Origin: Alteraurantiacibacter buctensis
GTDB lineage: Bacteria; Pseudomonadota; Alphaproteobacteria; Sphingomonadales; Sphingomonadaceae
DNA length: 64,000 nt
Assembly: GCF_009827655.1 (NCBI RefSeq)
Contig: NZ_WTYV01000006.1
Span: forward strand, 186,001 to 250,000
Direction: 5' to 3'
Both the position numbers and the translations under genes were made by a program. The notes below the pieces were generated by a model. It did no database searches, was not told the origin of the DNA, and saw nothing but the letters and a program-made list of their open reading frames with translations. This document shows, piece after piece, positions 44,070 through 52,828 of the stretch. Every line of letters begins with the position of its first letter. Positions within the stretch are counted from its first letter, which is position 1.

Positions 44070-44477
44070 TCAGGCGGCAGCAATGCGCGCGGCATGGTCC
44101 TGCACCAGCGCGATCATGTTGGGTACGCCCTGCGTGCGGTTGCTGGAGAGCTGGTTTTTCAGGTCGAACGGGGCGAGGGCGGCAGCCACATCCATCTGCG
44201 CCACTTCGGCAGCGGGCCTGTCCTGCACGGCGGCGATCACCAGTGCCACGATGCCCTTGGTAATGGCGGCATTGCTGTCGGCCAGGAAGTGCAGGTTCTG
44301 CGCCTCGCCGGTGGGATAGACCCACACCTGCGCCGAGCAGCCGCGCACCAGCGTAGCATCGGTTTTCAGCGGCTGGGGCATCGGCTCCAGCTCGCGCCCC
44401 AGTTCGATCAGCAGGCGATAACGGTCATCGCCGTCGAGGAACTCGTATTCGTCGAGGATGTCGGACAGGCTGCGCAT
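44070..44477 (-). CDS. sufE: Fe-S cluster assembly sulfur acceptor SufE
   Basis: The 135-residue protein accepts sulfur from a cysteine desulfurase through Cys in LVRGCSAQVWVYP (near residue 47). DILDEYEFLDGDDRYRLLIEL is the standard N-terminus. A C-terminal helix bundle (ALAPFDLKNQLSSNRTQGVP) completes the fold. It follows the psp array by 42 bases with no clear terminator, so some read-through is possible. Confidence 0.95.
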   Translation of the reverse strand: MRSLSDILDEYEFLDGDDRYRLLIELGRELEPMPQPLKTDATLVRGCSAQVWVYPTGEAQNLHFLADSNAAITKGIVALVIAAVQDRPAAEVAQMDVAAALAPFDLKNQLSSNRTQGVPNMIALVQDHAARIAAA

Positions 44478-44519
44478 GGGTGGGCCATGTAGCCCTTCCG
44501 GCCGACAAATCCAGCCCGG

Positions 44520-44759
44520 CTAGAGGTCTACCCCGTTGGCGATGGCTTCCAGCTTGCGGATGCGTTCCTTGAGGTCGGCGATCTCGATCCGCTGCATGCC
44601 CTCGCGGCTGCCGCCCTCGGTTTCGGGAGCGGCGCGGCGCAGGTCCAGTTCGCGTTCCTTCAGTGCCAGCCAGCCCTGCCAGCCGCGCAGTGCGGCCAGG
44701 GACAGGATGACAAGGCCCAGCAGGGTGGAACTTGCCAGCAGCATCTGTTCGGTGAGCAT
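44520..44759 (-). CDS. PspB-like small membrane coiled-coil protein, array member 6
   Basis: The 79-residue protein has one N-terminal membrane helix (about 7-27), a basic/charged linker (LALKERELDLRRAAPE) and a C-terminal helix ELKERIRKLEAIANG-type (IADLKERIRKLEAIANG). This is the last and shortest member; the LERI-x-TD motif is weakened to LEAIANG and the LA-x-EI end is missing. It lies 27 bases behind member 5. Confidence 0.7.
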   Translation of the reverse strand: MLTEQMLLASSTLLGLVILSLAALRGWQGWLALKERELDLRRAAPETEGGSREGMQRIEIADLKERIRKLEAIANGVDL

Positions 44760-44786
44760 TGTCTAACCCTCCAGATCCAAAAGCGG

Positions 44787-45038
44787 TCAGCTATCGCGCA
44801 GGCGGTCGATTTCGGCCGCCAGGGCACGTGTGTCATTGTCATCGGTGGCGATGCGTTCCAGCACCTTCACCCGTTCGCGCAGCTCGGCCAGTTCGCGCTC
44901 CAGCTCGGCCTCGCGCAGGCTGGCGGCCTGGTCGCGGGGACCGGCAGGCTGGCCGCCGGCGGACTGGCTGCGCTGGCGCATCACGTCATAGGCCAGGCCC
45001 GCGATCACGATCAGCAGCAAGACGGTAAAGAAGTTCAT
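44787..45038 (-). CDS. PspB-like small membrane coiled-coil protein, array member 5
   Basis: The 83-residue protein has a short N-terminal helix (about 3-19, FFTVLLLIVIAGLAYDV), a Gln/Gly/Pro linker, and a coiled coil (LERELAELRERVKVLERIAT) ending TDDNDTRALAAEIDRLRDS. The RVKVLERI-x-TD and LAAEI-x-RLR blocks match the other members. Its start overlaps the stop of member 4 by 4 bases (ATGA). Confidence 0.78.
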   Translation of the reverse strand: MNFFTVLLLIVIAGLAYDVMRQRSQSAGGQPAGPRDQAASLREAELERELAELRERVKVLERIATDDNDTRALAAEIDRLRDS

Positions 45039-45349
45039 TGCACTTGCTCCCGGTCGCGCGCGGGCATGGTAAGGGGCGTTCCGGCATCATTCCGCAGCGC
45101 CTCGATCTCGGCGGCCAGGGCGGTGCCCTGGCGGTCCTCGGTGGCGATGCGTTCCAGCACGCGCAGGCGCTGTTCCAGCTCTTCCAGCTTCGCGGTGACC
45201 TGCGGGGCCGGGGCGGAGGCGTTGAAGTGCATCATCTTCTCCGCGTGCTTCAGGTCCATCGCGTGCTTTGACACCTTGCCGATCACACCCATGACGATGG
45301 CCGTGACGACGATGATGAAAGGGAAAACCAGGAACAGGTCAGGGGTCAT
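45035..45349 (-). CDS. PspB-like small membrane coiled-coil protein, array member 4
   Basis: The 104-residue protein has one N-terminal helix (about 4-24), a KHAEKMMHFNAS linker and a coiled coil LEELEQRLRVLERIATEDRQ, then LAAEIEALRNDAGTPL. It keeps both array motifs. It follows member 3 by 12 bases and overlaps member 5. Confidence 0.78.
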   Translation of the reverse strand: MTPDLFLVFPFIIVVTAIVMGVIGKVSKHAMDLKHAEKMMHFNASAPAPQVTAKLEELEQRLRVLERIATEDRQGTALAAEIEALRNDAGTPLTMPARDREQVQ

Positions 45350-45361
45350 CTCGCGTGCTCC

Positions 45362-45745
45362 TCAGGCGCGGGTCTTGTCGCGGCCGCCGACCAGCTCCAG
45401 CGGCGTACCGTTATCGTCCCGGCTGCCCAGAGCGGCGATCTGTTCGGACAGGCCGAAGCCGCTGTCGGTCACGATCCGCTCCACGTTGGCCAGCCGCTCC
45501 TTGACCGAGGAGACCTCGGCCCGAAGCGCGGCGTTTTCCTGGGTCAGCAGCTTGATGCGCTCGGCATGTTCGCTGGCGCCGGTGGGCTTCAGGGACTGGC
45601 CCCACATGCCTTCCAGCGGATAGCCGTTCTGGATCTTCATCCGCGTCTTGGCGTGGCTGGCATAGATGCCAAGCGCCGAAGTGGTGATGATGATGCCGGC
45701 GATCCACGGCACCAGTTGCATGACGAAAACAGGGATCTCCATCAC
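45362..45745 (-). CDS. PspB-like membrane coiled-coil protein, array member 3
   Basis: At 127 residues this is the longest array member. A membrane helix (about 8-30) is followed by a polar segment with GYPLEGMWGQSLKPTGAS that the others lack, then a coiled coil (HAERIKLLTQENAALRAEV, SVKERLANVERIVTDSG) and LSEQIAALGSRDDNGTPLEL. The start overlaps member 2 by 4 bases. It is the most divergent in the linker. Confidence 0.75.
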   Translation of the reverse strand: MMEIPVFVMQLVPWIAGIIITTSALGIYASHAKTRMKIQNGYPLEGMWGQSLKPTGASEHAERIKLLTQENAALRAEVSSVKERLANVERIVTDSGFGLSEQIAALGSRDDNGTPLELVGGRDKTRA

Positions 45746-46020
45746 ACGCGCTCCTTCTCGAAGGCCAGCGGTGCGCCGGCATCAGCGCGGCGCAGCGCCT
45801 CGATTTCGCCCGCCAGGTCAGGCCCGCGATCGGTGACGATGCGTTCCAGCACCTCGATGCGCGAGATCAGGGCGCGGTTTTCCGCGGCGGTGCCTTGTGC
45901 TGCCAGCTTGGCTTCCTTGTAAGCGATGAAGCGCTTGGTCACTTCCACCGCAGAGATAAGCAGGGCAATCGCCACGCCGGCCAGGGCAATGAAGGCAAAG
46001 GTCTCACCCACGCCCATCAC
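45742..46020 (-). CDS. PspB-like small membrane coiled-coil protein, array member 2
   Basis: The 92-residue protein has one helix (about 7-27), a charged linker (VTKRFIAYKEAKLAAQG) and a coiled coil (NRALISRIEVLERIVTDRG, LAGEIEALRRADAG). The last nine residues, LAFEKERV with a preceding P/A, are the same as in member 1, pointing to a recent duplication. Overlap with member 1 is 4 bases. Confidence 0.8.
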   Translation of the reverse strand: MMGVGETFAFIALAGVAIALLISAVEVTKRFIAYKEAKLAAQGTAAENRALISRIEVLERIVTDRGPDLAGEIEALRRADAGAPLAFEKERV

Positions 46021-46304
46021 ACGCGCTCCTTCTCGAACGCCAGCGCCACGCCGGCATCCTCACGCAGGGCATCGATCTCGCGGGCCAGGTCCGCGCCGTG
46101 TCGGTTGTCGGTGATGATGCGTTCCAGCACCTTCACCCGGTCCTCCAGCGCGCGGATCTTGCCGTTCTGCACGGCGATGGCGGCACTGTCGCCAGCCGCA
46201 GTGCCATCGCGGCCCATTTCGGCCATCTTCTGCTGGTGCCGGGTCCAGATCGCCACGATCGGGATGAGCAGCGCGAAAATCGGAATGAGCGGACCAAGTT
46301 CCAT
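46017..46304 (-). CDS. PspB-like small membrane coiled-coil protein, array member 1
   Basis: The 95-residue protein has one helix (about 4-21), a short HQQKMAEMGRDG linker and a coiled coil (NGKIRALEDRVKVLERIITD), then LAREIDALREDAGVALAFEK. It directly follows pspC (39-base gap). Topology and the R-V-K-V-L-E-R-I-x-T-D heptads echo PspB (LDERMDTVERLVASD), so an origin by pspB duplication is likely but not proven. Confidence 0.8.
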   Translation of the reverse strand: MELGPLIPIFALLIPIVAIWTRHQQKMAEMGRDGTAAGDSAAIAVQNGKIRALEDRVKVLERIITDNRHGADLAREIDALREDAGVALAFEKERV

Positions 46305-46343
46305 GTTCGCATTCCCCCTTCAAAATATAAGGTGATGGCCGGC

Positions 46344-46724
46344 TCAGCGCAGGCGTTCGATCTCTTCGGCCAGGCGCGGGTTGCTCGAGACATAGTAGTG
46401 CTCGACCGAGGCCAGGCGGCGGTCCACGTCGCGGAAGCGGGCGCGCACCTCGCGCACTGTGCGGCGCGGGTTCTGCCGCACGCCCTGCCAGTACTGCTGC
46501 TCCCGCTTGTCCTGGTACAGGTGGGCCGGCTTCTTGTTCAGCAGCAGGCCCATCAGCAGGTAGATGGGCAGCGTCATGCCGCCGGTCAGCCCCAGCGAGA
46601 GGAAGAAGCCCAGCCGCACCCACAGGGCGTTGACCCCGGTATAGTCGGCAATCCCCGCGCACACGCCCATGAACTTGGCGTTTTCCTTGTCGCGGTACAG
46701 CGTGGTGTGGGTGGTCTTGTTCAC
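46344..46724 (-). CDS. pspC: Phage shock protein C
   Basis: The 126-residue inner-membrane sensor has a PspC domain (LYRDKENAKFMGVCAGIADY, VNALWVRLGFFLSLGLTGG) with two hydrophobic segments, then a cytoplasmic tail (YWQGVRQNPRRTVREVRARF, DVDRRLASVEHYYVSSN) which can bind PspA or PspB. The LAEEIERLR end resembles the motif closing the array proteins. It overlaps pspB by 4 bases (ATGA). Confidence 0.95.
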   Translation of the reverse strand: MNKTTHTTLYRDKENAKFMGVCAGIADYTGVNALWVRLGFFLSLGLTGGMTLPIYLLMGLLLNKKPAHLYQDKREQQYWQGVRQNPRRTVREVRARFRDVDRRLASVEHYYVSSNPRLAEEIERLR

Positions 46725-47017
46725 CGGCGGGTTCCCTTCTTTTCCCTCAGCAGCATTTCGAGTTCCTGGAGCTGCACATTGTCTTCCTCGCGGTCGGCCA
46801 GCAGGCGCGCGGGCTTGAAGTCCTCGTGGTCGCTGGCCACCAGCCGCTCCACGGTGTCCATCCGCTCGTCCAGGCGCTTTGCGAGCTGGTAGAGCTCCTC
46901 CAGCAGCACCTCGTCATCGTTGGTGATGGTGGCGGCGGTCTTCCACTTGGTCATGTAGTGCAGGATTACCCACGGCAGGCCGACGAAGATCGCGACCACG
47001 GCAATGACAGGTTCCAT
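46721..47017 (-). CDS. pspB: Phage shock protein B
   Basis: The 98-residue protein has a membrane helix (about 3-22, VIAVVAIFVGLPWVILHYMT) and the PspB coiled coil DDEVLLEELYQLAKRLDERM followed by DTVERLVASD. It has a longer tail than enterobacterial PspB (~74 residues). It passes stress signals with PspC to the PspA-PspF complex. Three bases separate it from pspA. Confidence 0.94.
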   Translation of the reverse strand: MEPVIAVVAIFVGLPWVILHYMTKWKTAATITNDDEVLLEELYQLAKRLDERMDTVERLVASDHEDFKPARLLADREEDNVQLQELEMLLREKKGTRR

Positions 47018-47020
47018 GGC

Positions 47021-47698
47021 TCAGCGCTCCTTCTCGCCGCCCAGGCCCAGGGCGCGCTTCATTGCTTCCAGCTCCTCGTCCACCTTGTCGGCACCTTCCA
47101 GCGCGGCGAACTCGTCGGCCAGCGTGCGCGGGCCTTCCATGCCGATCGCGTCGGCGCGGCCCTCGGCATAGTCCACCCGGCGCTCCATCTGCTCGAAGCG
47201 GGTCAGCGCCTCGTCCACGCGCTCGTTGGTCATCAGGCTGCGCAGCTTGAAGCGGTTCTCGGCGCTTTCGAGGCGCGCGGCGATCTGGCTCTGCCGGCTG
47301 CGGGCTTCGCGCAGGCGGCTCTGCAGCTTGTGGATGTCGGCCTCGTAGGCGCGCAGGGCATCGTCCAGCACCTTCACCTCGGCGCGCAACTGCTCCACCA
47401 TGTCACCGGCTTTCCGCTTTTCCACCAGCGCGGCGCGGGCCAGGTCCTCGCGGCCCTTGGACAGGGCCAGTTGCGCCTTGTCGGCCCAGTCGTGCTGCAG
47501 CTTGTCCAGCTTCACCGCGTGGCGGTGCATTTCCTTCTGGTCGGCAATGGTGCGCGCGGCACTGGCGCGCACTTCCACCAGCGTTTCCTCCATTTCGAGG
47601 ATGATCATGCGGATCATCTTCGACGGATCGTCCGACTGGTCGAGCAGTTCGTTGAAATTGGCGGCGATGATATCACGGGTCCGGGAAAAAATGCCCAT
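47021..47698 (-). CDS. pspA: Phage shock protein A
   Basis: The 225-residue ESCRT-III-like coiled-coil protein coats stressed membrane and inhibits PspF. The N-terminal amphipathic helix MGIFSRTRDIIAANFNELL and the following DDPSKMIRMIILEMEETLVE are standard; the rest is coiled coil (VEVRASAARTIADQKEM ... LEAMKRALGLG). GGAG eight bases ahead supports ATG 47698. The frame is open without a stop up to a GTG at 47860, which overlaps the stop of the peptide gene (GTGA); a 54-residue longer form is therefore possible. Confidence 0.94.
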   Translation of the reverse strand: MGIFSRTRDIIAANFNELLDQSDDPSKMIRMIILEMEETLVEVRASAARTIADQKEMHRHAVKLDKLQHDWADKAQLALSKGREDLARAALVEKRKAGDMVEQLRAEVKVLDDALRAYEADIHKLQSRLREARSRQSQIAARLESAENRFKLRSLMTNERVDEALTRFEQMERRVDYAEGRADAIGMEGPRTLADEFAALEGADKVDEELEAMKRALGLGGEKER

Positions 47699-47856
47699 CA
47701 AGGCAGCTCCTGCAGAAGTCGGATTGGCAGCATAAAGCGAATTGCGCGTTGGCGTGGGCGAGGTTCGCAGACGAGCGATCTCGCGGTCAAGCCGCGATCC
47801 GCGCTCTGCCTCCTCCGGCGTCACGACCGGGGTCAGGAAATTGGCGGCCTTGTCGT

Positions 47857-48009
47857 TCACGCCAGGGTCACCGTGCCGACAACGGCAGGCACTTCGGCCG
47901 CCTGCACCGGCTGCTGGGCCAGGGCGTAGAAATTGAACGAGACCATCGCCGCGATGCTCACCACTGCGCTGAGGCCCAGCCTGCTGGCGAAGAAGCGCTG
48001 ATCGTACAT
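47857..48009 (-). CDS. 50-aa membrane peptide heading the psp operon
   Basis: The ATG at 48009 has AGGAGG five to six bases ahead. The peptide begins MYDQRFFASRLGLSAVV, has a hydrophobic helix (about 12-30) and an AQQPVQAAEVPAVV tail that might be a signal-peptide-like end. It is the first gene behind the sigma54 promoter. A similar-sized hydrophobic peptide leads the PspC operon at 35156. It is not a known psp gene. Confidence 0.72.
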   Translation of the reverse strand: MYDQRFFASRLGLSAVVSIAAMVSFNFYALAQQPVQAAEVPAVVGTVTLA

Positions 48010-48043
48010 GGTAACCTCCTGATCGATAGATGCAGGATTAATC

Positions 48044-48118
48044 GCAAGCAGCGTGCCAGTTTGCCGTTACGGATGGTGAGGCCGATTTTCCCGTTCCAGA
48101 GTTGGGAAATATTGCCAA
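48044..48118 (-). promoter_or_regulatory. Sigma54 promoter of psp operon with PspF binding site
   Basis: On the minus strand TGGCACGCTGCTTGC (48058-48044) is an almost perfect -24/-12 element, preceded by CAAAC. About 78 bases upstream of the likely start lies TTGGGAAATATTGCCAA (48102-48118), a TTGG-N9-CCAA palindrome, with TTTCCC further along (48087-48092) that can pair with GGGAAA. The palindrome is shared with the region before 35156. PspF is encoded divergently, as usual. Confidence 0.88.
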
Positions 48119-48141
48119 GCCTTGGTCAAATCCACTATATT
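48112..48141 (+). promoter_or_regulatory. Likely sigma70 promoter of pspF, overlapped by PspF site
   Basis: TTGCCA (48112-48117), 18 bases, then TATATT (48136-48141) lie just 7 bases before the pspF ATG, so the message would start at or next to the ATG and be leaderless. The -35 box is inside the palindrome 48102-48118, and CCAAGCCTTGG (48115-48125) overlaps as well. Binding of PspF here would block its own promoter, as known in enterobacteria. Confidence 0.6.
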
Positions 48142-48148
48142 GCGGTGC

Positions 48149-49183
<1,035 letters not shown>

Positions 49184-49200
49184 TCGTGCGGCGGCGGCCA

Positions 49201-49245
49201 ATGGTTACCATGGATAAAATGGGCGGTTAACGCCTCTCTAACCGC
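49201..49245. promoter_or_regulatory. Two short palindromes before 103-aa gene
   Basis: ATGGTTACCAT (49201-49211) is a perfect 11-base palindrome. GCGGTTA and TAACCGC (49223-49229 and 49239-49245) form an inverted repeat nine bases apart, which also gives a TTAA-N7-CTAAC sequence close to the CtrA consensus. They may be an operator or two; which protein binds is unknown. Confidence 0.45.
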
Positions 49246-49285
49246 AACTGCACTAAGTAGTTTCCCGGATTCAGGGGAGATTACC

Positions 49286-49597
49286 ATGTTCGCACTTGCC
49301 AGGGGTATCGTTCGTCATAAAGTCGGCGCAGTCGCCGTCATCTGTATTGCCGTGTTCTTCTTTTCCACCGACCAGAAGCAGGATGCCGAGCGGGCAGCCA
49401 GCAACCCGTGGGCGGCGCAGGCCGTGGCCCAGCGCTCGGCCACCGCGGAGGAGCCGGGCTTCGTCGACAGCGCGGTCGATGCCGGCATGGCCTATCTGGA
49501 CGAAGCCGGGATCAACCCGGTGAGCCACGGCCAGGAAACCGTGCAGCGGCTGGACAACACGGCCACCGCCGTGGGTGACGCCAACCGCAACAACTGA
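49286..49597 (+). CDS. Membrane-anchored protein of unknown function, 103 aa
   Basis: An N-terminal basic stretch and helix (MFALARGIVRHKVGAVAVIC, to about residue 27) anchor a polar, acidic region (EEPGFVDSAVDAGMAYLDEA) likely to be periplasmic. GGGGAG lies seven bases before the ATG. It is separated from pspF by 102 bases with its own possible operators. Family not recognised. Confidence 0.65.
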   Translation: MFALARGIVRHKVGAVAVICIAVFFFSTDQKQDAERAASNPWAAQAVAQRSATAEEPGFVDSAVDAGMAYLDEAGINPVSHGQETVQRLDNTATAVGDANRNN

Positions 49598-49648
49598 GCA
49601 ATCGCCTGCCCGGCAGTGGGGACTGCTCGGGGTGGTTTGGTTGAGGGC

Positions 49649-49685
49649 TGAAGGCGGGCCGGCAGCAAATGCCGCGCCCGCCTTC
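49649..49685 (+). terminator. Hairpin, probable terminator
   Basis: GAAGGCGGGC pairs with GCCCGCCTTC and an inner CGGCA/TGCCG stem extends it. No T-run follows, so Rho-independent ending is only probable. The region 49598-49866 otherwise holds the rimP promoter and no gene. Confidence 0.55.
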
Positions 49686-49725
49686 GCTGTTCCGGAAGGC
49701 GTGCGAGGCTGGTGTCACACGGCGC

Positions 49726-49754
49726 TTGCAAAATTCCCCGCAGCCGCCTATCTG
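49726..49754 (+). promoter_or_regulatory. Likely promoter of the rimP-nusA-infB operon
   Basis: TTGCAA (49726-49731), 17 bases, TATCTG (49749-49754) resemble a sigma70 promoter. About 110 bases of leader precede rimP. No other good box pair was found in the gap. Confidence 0.5.
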
Positions 49755-49866
49755 GCCCGCATCCCGACATTGTCTTGACGATTTCCGGATGCTGGCGCCG
49801 CAAGGGGCCGGCACCAAGCGGCCGTTGTCATGACCTTGTCCCCTACCGGAGTGCAGTGCAGTTTCC

Positions 49867-50427
49867 ATGGCCCTTGACCAGCGCCTTGCCCAGTTGATCG
49901 ATGCCGAAGCCAGCGCGCTGGGCTTCGAGCTGGTGCGCGTGCAGATGTTCGGCCAGGGGGAAGAGCGCACGTTGCAGATCATGGCCGAGGATCCAGCCAC
50001 CGGGCAGATGGTGGTGGAACAGTGCGCCCAGCTTTCCCGCGCCGTGTCCGCCGCGATCGACGCGGTGGAGGAGGCCGAGGGCGAGCTGATCGAGGGTGCC
50101 TACATGCTCGAAGTGTCCAGCCCCGGCATCGACCGGCCGCTGACCCGGGCGAAGGACTATGCCAACTGGGCCGGGCACGAGGCCAAGCTGGCGCTCGTCG
50201 AGCCGGTCGATGGCGCGAAGCACATGACCGGCGAACTGGGCGGGATCGACGGTGACACGGTCACCATCGAAGACCGCAAGCTGGGCGCCCGCCAGGTACA
50301 TCTGAACAACATTCACCGGGCGCAGCTCATCCTCACCGAAAAGCTGATCGCCGCAACCCAACCGCTCGATACGTCCGGCGTGGACGAGATCGTCGAAACC
50401 ACCGAAGAAGAGAAGGCTGACGACTGA
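49867..50427 (+). CDS. rimP: Ribosome maturation factor RimP
   Basis: The 186-residue protein helps 30S assembly. LIDAEASALGFELVRVQMFG, MVVEQCAQLSRAVSAAIDA and YMLEVSSPGIDRPLTRAKDY are the family blocks. The acidic tail ends TTEEEKADD. It heads the nusA operon and overlaps nusA by one base (TGATG). Confidence 0.96.
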   Translation: MALDQRLAQLIDAEASALGFELVRVQMFGQGEERTLQIMAEDPATGQMVVEQCAQLSRAVSAAIDAVEEAEGELIEGAYMLEVSSPGIDRPLTRAKDYANWAGHEAKLALVEPVDGAKHMTGELGGIDGDTVTIEDRKLGARQVHLNNIHRAQLILTEKLIAATQPLDTSGVDEIVETTEEEKADD

Positions 50428-52055
50428 TGGCCAGTCCCATTTCCGCCAACAAGGCAGAGCTGCTTGCAATCGCCACCTCGGTCGCCACCGAGAAGATGAT
50501 CGACAAGGCGATCGTGATCGAGGCGATGGAAGAGGCGATCCAGAAGGCCGCCCGCGCCCGCTACGGTGCCGAGAACGACATCCGCGCCAAGCTGGACCCG
50601 CTGACCGGCGACCTGCGCCTGTGGCGCGTGGTCGAGGTGGTGGAAGAGGTCGAGGACTACTTCAAGCAGGTGGACCTGAAGCAGGCCGAGAAGCTGCAGG
50701 CCGGTTCCAAGGTGGGTGACTACATCGTCGACCCGCTGCCCCCGGTCGACCTGGGCCGCATCGACGCGCAGAGCGCCAAGCAGGTGATCTTCCAGAAGGT
50801 CCGCGATGCCGAGCGCGAGCGCCAGTACGAGGAATTCAAGGACCGCGCCGGCGAGGTGATCACTGGCGTGATCAAGTCGGTCGAATTCGGCCACGTGATC
50901 GTCAACCTGGGCCGCGCCGAGGGCGTGATCCGCCGCGAACAGCAGATTCCGCGTGAAGCTGCCCGCGTGGGCGAGCGTGTGCGCGCGCTTATCATGAAGG
51001 TGGAACGCAACAACCGCGGTCCGCAGATCTTCCTGTCCCGCGCGCATCCGGACTTCATGAAGAAGCTGTTCGCGCAGGAAGTGCCCGAGATCTACGACAA
51101 CATCATCGAGATCAAGGCCGCCGCCCGCGATCCGGGCAGTCGCGCCAAGATCGGTGTGATCAGCCGCGACAGCTCCATCGACCCGGTCGGCGCCTGCGTG
51201 GGCATGAAGGGCAGCCGCGTGCAGGCCGTGGTGCAGGAACTGCAGGGCGAGAAGATCGACATCATCCCCTGGAGCGAGGACACCGCCACCTTCGTGGTCA
51301 ACGCCCTCCAGCCCGCCACGGTCAGCCGCGTGGTGCTGGACGAGGACGAGGGCCGCATCGAGGTGGTCGTTCCTGACGACCAGCTCTCGCTCGCGATCGG
51401 CCGCCGCGGCCAGAACGTGCGCCTGGCGAGCCAGCTCACCGGTCACCAGATCGATATCCTGACCGAGGAAGAAGCCAGCGAGAAGCGCACCCGCGAATTC
51501 GCCGAACGTTCCAAGATGTTCGAGGAAGAGCTGGACGTGGACGAGACCCTGTCGCAGTTGCTGGTGGCCGAAGGCTTCGCCGAGCTGGAGGAAGTGGCGT
51601 ACGTCGACATGGCCGAGCTCGCCTCCATCGAAGGCTTCGACGAGGAACTGGCCGAGGAGCTGCAGACCCGCGCGCAGGAAGCGCTGGAGCGCAAGGAAGA
51701 GGCTTTCCGCGAACAGCGCCGCGCGCTGGGCGTGGAAGATGCCCTGGCCGAGCTGCCGCACCTGACCGAGGACATGCTGGTCACGCTGGGCAAGGCGGGC
51801 ATCCGCACGCTGGATGACCTGGCTGACCTCGCCACCGACGAGCTGATCGCCAAGAAGCGCGAGGCGCCGCGTCGCCGCAACGCCGACGGCCCGCAGTTGA
51901 AGCGCAATGCGCGGCCGGAAGACAAGGGCGGGGTGCTGGGCACCTATGGCCTGTCCGAAGAACAGGGCAACGAGATCATCATGGCCGCCCGCGCCCACTG
52001 GTTCGAGGACGAGCCGGCAACAGAGGAGGCCGCTGATGCGGATTCCTCACAATGA
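50427..52055 (+). CDS. nusA: Transcription termination/antitermination protein NusA
   Basis: The 542-residue protein binds RNA polymerase and nascent RNA. The order is an N-terminal polymerase-binding domain (to ~130), S1 domain ([21 protein letters not shown]), two KH domains ([40 protein letters not shown]) and a C-terminal helix-hairpin-helix region with two acidic repeats ([19 protein letters not shown] and [20 protein letters not shown]), as in other alphaproteobacteria. Confidence 0.97.
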   Translation: MASPISANKAELLAIATSVATEKMIDKAIVIEAMEEAIQKAARARYGAENDIRAKLDPLTGDLRLWRVVEVVEEVEDYFKQVDLKQAEKLQAGSKVGDYIVDPLPPVDLGRIDAQSAKQVIFQKVRDAERERQYEEFKDRAGEVITGVIKSVEFGHVIVNLGRAEGVIRREQQIPREAARVGERVRALIMKVERNNRGPQIFLSRAHPDFMKKLFAQEVPEIYDNIIEIKAAARDPGSRAKIGVISRDSSIDPVGACVGMKGSRVQAVVQELQGEKIDIIPWSEDTATFVVNALQPATVSRVVLDEDEGRIEVVVPDDQLSLAIGRRGQNVRLASQLTGHQIDILTEEEASEKRTREFAERSKMFEEELDVDETLSQLLVAEGFAELEEVAYVDMAELASIEGFDEELAEELQTRAQEALERKEEAFREQRRALGVEDALAELPHLTEDMLVTLGKAGIRTLDDLADLATDELIAKKREAPRRRNADGPQLKRNARPEDKGGVLGTYGLSEEQGNEIIMAARAHWFEDEPATEEAADADSSQ

Positions 52056-52773
52056 GCCGCTAGGTTCCGCCAGCTCCGGCAAGCGCGGCGGGGGCAGTGA
52101 TGCCCCCGAGCGGCGCTGCGTGCTGACCGGCCGCCACGGCGGCCGGGATGACCTGCTGCGCCTGGCCATTGCGCCCGATGGCGCGGTGCTGCCTGATGTC
52201 AACGCGCGTGCCCCCGGGCGCGGCGCGTGGCTCTCGGTGGGCCGGGCCGACCTTGAAAATGCGCTCGGCAATGGCAAGCTTAAGGCTGCGCTGGCGCGGG
52301 CCTTCAAAGACGGAAAGCTGGCCATCCCAGAAGACCTGGCAGACCGGATAGAGGCCGCGCTGGTCAGGGCGCTGGTTGACCGCCTGGGCCTGGAAATGCG
52401 CGCCGGCAAGCTGCTGCTGGGTTCCGACCGGATCGCCAACGATGCCCGCATGGGCAAGGTTGCCGCGCTCTACCATGCCGCCGATGCAAGCGCCGATGGC
52501 GCGCGCAAGCTGGACCAGGCCTGGCGCGTGGGGCTGGACGAAGAAGGCTCTGGCCTTGTTGGAGATCGCCTGCCACTGGACCGGGATGCCCTGTCTGTGG
52601 CATTGGGCCGCGACAATGTGGTCCACCTGGCGCTGGCCGATGCGGCTTCGGCCGCGCGGGTGCAGGCTCCCCTCGGCCGGTTACGGGCCTACCTGGGGGC
52701 GGGATTCGCGGCCGGGAATGATGGCGCTGACCAGGCGGGCGATGCTCCGCTGGGCCAGGCGCAATTGGATTGA
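52036..52773 (+). CDS. YlxR (DUF448) - L7Ae-like fusion RNA-binding protein
   Basis: The 245-residue protein has an N-terminal YlxR domain (PERRCVLTGRHGGRDDLLRL, LPDVNARAPGRGAWLSVGRA) and a C-terminal L7Ae-type RNA-binding domain (LLLGSDRIANDARMGKVAAL, YHAADASADGARKL). The two domains are separate genes (ylxR, ylxQ) in Gram-positive bacteria. It overlaps nusA by 20 bases; the ATG at 52036 is the only start before the conserved region. Confidence 0.88.
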   Translation: MRIPHNEPLGSASSGKRGGGSDAPERRCVLTGRHGGRDDLLRLAIAPDGAVLPDVNARAPGRGAWLSVGRADLENALGNGKLKAALARAFKDGKLAIPEDLADRIEAALVRALVDRLGLEMRAGKLLLGSDRIANDARMGKVAALYHAADASADGARKLDQAWRVGLDEEGSGLVGDRLPLDRDALSVALGRDNVVHLALADAASAARVQAPLGRLRAYLGAGFAAGNDGADQAGDAPLGQAQLD

Positions 52774-52828
52774 TGGAATACCCCGCACGCGGTTGCGTGC
52801 CGGCGAGTTGAAGGACTGTTGAAGGCGT

